Positions 62,540 through 64,000 of a stretch of 64,000 bases of DNA are shown here, in pieces. Made by a program: the position numbers and the translations under genes. Position 1 is the first letter of the stretch, and every line of letters starts with the position of its first letter. Source of the DNA: Undaria pinnatifida (Eukaryota; Sar; Phaeophyceae; Laminariales; Alariaceae); the NCBI GenBank assembly GCA_012845835.1, contig JABAKD010000014.1:2525984-2589983 (forward strand), in the 5' to 3' direction. The notes beneath the pieces were generated by a model that saw nothing but the letters and a program-made list of their open reading frames with translations, was not told the DNA's origin and ran no database searches.

Positions 62540-63195
62540 AATGAGTACACGCCCCCCCCCCCCCCCCCCGCCCCCCCCCCCCCTCGAATCCCCCCCCCCC
62601 CATTTTGTGTATATATAATAGTTGGCCTCGGTTGGCACCGAAGCTGTACAACATTATGTGTATGTTGGGGTTGGCGTTGGCTGGCAAACGACGCTGTAAA
62701 ACATGCCAATGACTGCGTGAGCTAGACAACCAGGGTACCGTTTTTGTTGTTTTTCTGGTTTTTTTTTGGTGGTCGAGTTAGATCATGTTGAACGGGGTAA
62801 AGAACCCTAAACTCCGCACAAGGGGAATGAGCGCATCACGTAGTGTGAATGTTATAAGGCATCCACGAGGCGGTTACACAGTAATACCCATTGCTGTCTC
62901 TGGAGTGGCCACACCAGAAGACAAAGTGACTCAAAGTAACTCATTGGCGCTGTCATCCACAAGCAAGAAAGTAGGCGCAATGTGCCGAAGTCCGTCTTAC
63001 GAGTGCTTCTTGGATGGATGCAGTTCACCTTTCATGCGAGTCGCCGAACACCTCACGGCGCTTCGCGCTTGGCAAGCAATGTCTGCCTGGCGGGTGAAAA
63101 CCCGACGTGCTCCGTCCCGGCATAGTAGGGATGCAAGGGTCTATGGTCATACGACTACGGCCATGCACACACTGAGTACACCCCCCCCCCTTTAG
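62540..63195 (+). repeat. Element X, intact copy
   Basis: Preceded by C-runs at 62.55-62.60 kb. Continuous from GTTGGCACCGAAGCTG to GGCCATGCACACACTGAG. It supplies the empty site for the hAT-like insertion in the other copy. A 136-codon frame (62,785-63,195) is present, but the matching region in the other copy is not similarly open, so coding is doubtful. Confidence 0.75.
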
Positions 63196-63198
63196 AAC

Positions 63199-63545
63199 AT
63201 GCTGTCTCCGAAACGGGCTACATCGGAAAAAACGAGCCATTCGATGCTTTCGTCCATGTGCAAGAACGTACGCACAAGGTGTCGAAGGCCGCCTGACGCG
63301 CGGTTCTTTGTGGGATGCAGCTCACCCTTTGTGCGACTCGCCGAACACCTCATGGCGCTTCACGCTTGGCGCAAGCAATGTCTGCCTGGTTGATGAAAAC
63401 CCGACGCGCCCCGTTCCGGCACTGCAGGCATGCGAGGGTAGTTGGTCGCACGACTACGGCCATGCATAATATGCTTGCACCCCCACCCCCGCCCCCTGCG
63501 CCTGCTCGGCTTTGCCTCCCTCCTGTAGAGCATGCAGCAGTTGGT
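63199..63545 (+). repeat. Element X, second tandem partial copy
   Basis: Repeats the 3' half: GATGCAGCTCACCCTTTGTG, CGACTCGCCGAACACCTCAT, GTCTGCCTGGTTGATGAAAA, GGTCGCACGACTACGGCCAT. It follows the first copy directly. Confidence 0.75.
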
Positions 63546-64000
63546 GCTAAGTAGATCATTGGTTAGAGAAAAAAAGAGTGTATTTCTCCTTCGTGGCATG
63601 GGAGTCGAACCTCGCTGCGCCAAAGGTTTCATGGCTTATTTAGGTGTTACCCTCTAGGCATATCAACAGCAACCATCAGTTGTACCTCCCGCTCGTGACA
63701 CTGGCTAAGCTAACACGCCTGTGCACGTGAAGCTGGTGGCGTACCCGAGTGAGCACCCGTTTCCTCCGCTGCTGCCCCTGCTGCTGCTGTACTCAGCACT
63801 TACCTCTCCGTCGGTCGAGAAACATCACATCCGTCACTGTAATCACCAGATATCATTTCATGTCTTGTATCGTCTTCACGTTGTGTAGTGTGTAGTGCGA
63901 CGTATTCCGATCGCTTGAGCTGCGAGTCGGCAGAATTTCACTATTAATACTAATATCGTTAGGTGTCGTTAACCAACTAAATTGACTCTAGTCAGCAATT
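63546..64000. other. No exon recognised; B-box-like motif on the minus strand
   Basis: The minus strand has AGGTTCGACTCCC near 63.60-63.61 kb, a good pol III B box, but without an A box or tRNA fold around it. The rest appears to be PRP16 intron 11. Confidence 0.4.

Noticed and set aside
63360-63632. Minus-strand frame with a pol III B box upstream
   Set aside because: The frame is antisense to element X, and the B box has no matching A box, so neither a gene nor a tRNA is supported.

Overview
The window is eukaryotic nuclear DNA: intron-rich, repeat-rich, roughly balanced in base composition and full of long poly-C/poly-G and poly-T runs. No bacterial operons, rRNA or CRISPR arrays are present. 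An RWP-RK exon, a DEAH-box splicing helicase with kilobase introns, Gln-rich coding sequence and many small inverted-repeat elements fit a stramenopile, and a brown alga is my best guess. That is inference from overall character; no single marker proves it.

Three host coding loci are supported, all on the + strand. (1) A 72-codon exon at 10,341-10,556 encodes the core of an RWP-RK transcription-factor domain. (2) A long open exon at about 21,498-23,336 encodes a low-complexity protein with a poly-Gln tract, four 17-residue repeats and an acidic C-terminus. It is in a phase that could join to the RWP-RK exon, but this is unproven. (3) From about 44.06 kb to beyond the right edge lies the gene for the splicing ATPase PRP16/DHX38. 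Eleven exons can be placed with consistent phases (about 990 codons), reaching helicase motif Ia. The rest of the helicase core lies outside the window.

The rest is mobile and repetitive DNA. 0-9 kb: dispersed repeats, a minisatellite, MITEs, the first of three tRNA-derived SINE copies and an AAAC microsatellite. 9.4-18 kb: the RWP-RK exon and a partial copy of it, a nine-unit 44-bp satellite, foldback repeats and Tigger-like MITEs. 23.3-34.7 kb: MITEs, minisatellites and GATCT-rich repeats with no supported gene. 34.74-40.85 kb: a 6.1-kb LTR element that looks non-autonomous, with 269-bp LTRs, a 983-codon gag-like frame and a complete tRNA-Ser-like sequence ending in CCA, 2 bp from the right LTR. 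40.9-44 kb: MITEs before PRP16.

The most interesting observation is how the PRP16 introns are built. Several exons are followed, or in two cases preceded, by decayed tandem copies of their own splice-junction region (exon end plus donor, or acceptor plus exon start). The same pattern occurs at the RWP-RK exon and at both ends of the Gln-rich exon. Other strong observations are the complete tRNA beside the LTR, antisense to the gag-like frame, and a 1.66-kb hAT-like insertion with an exact 8-bp target duplication and a related empty site elsewhere in the window.
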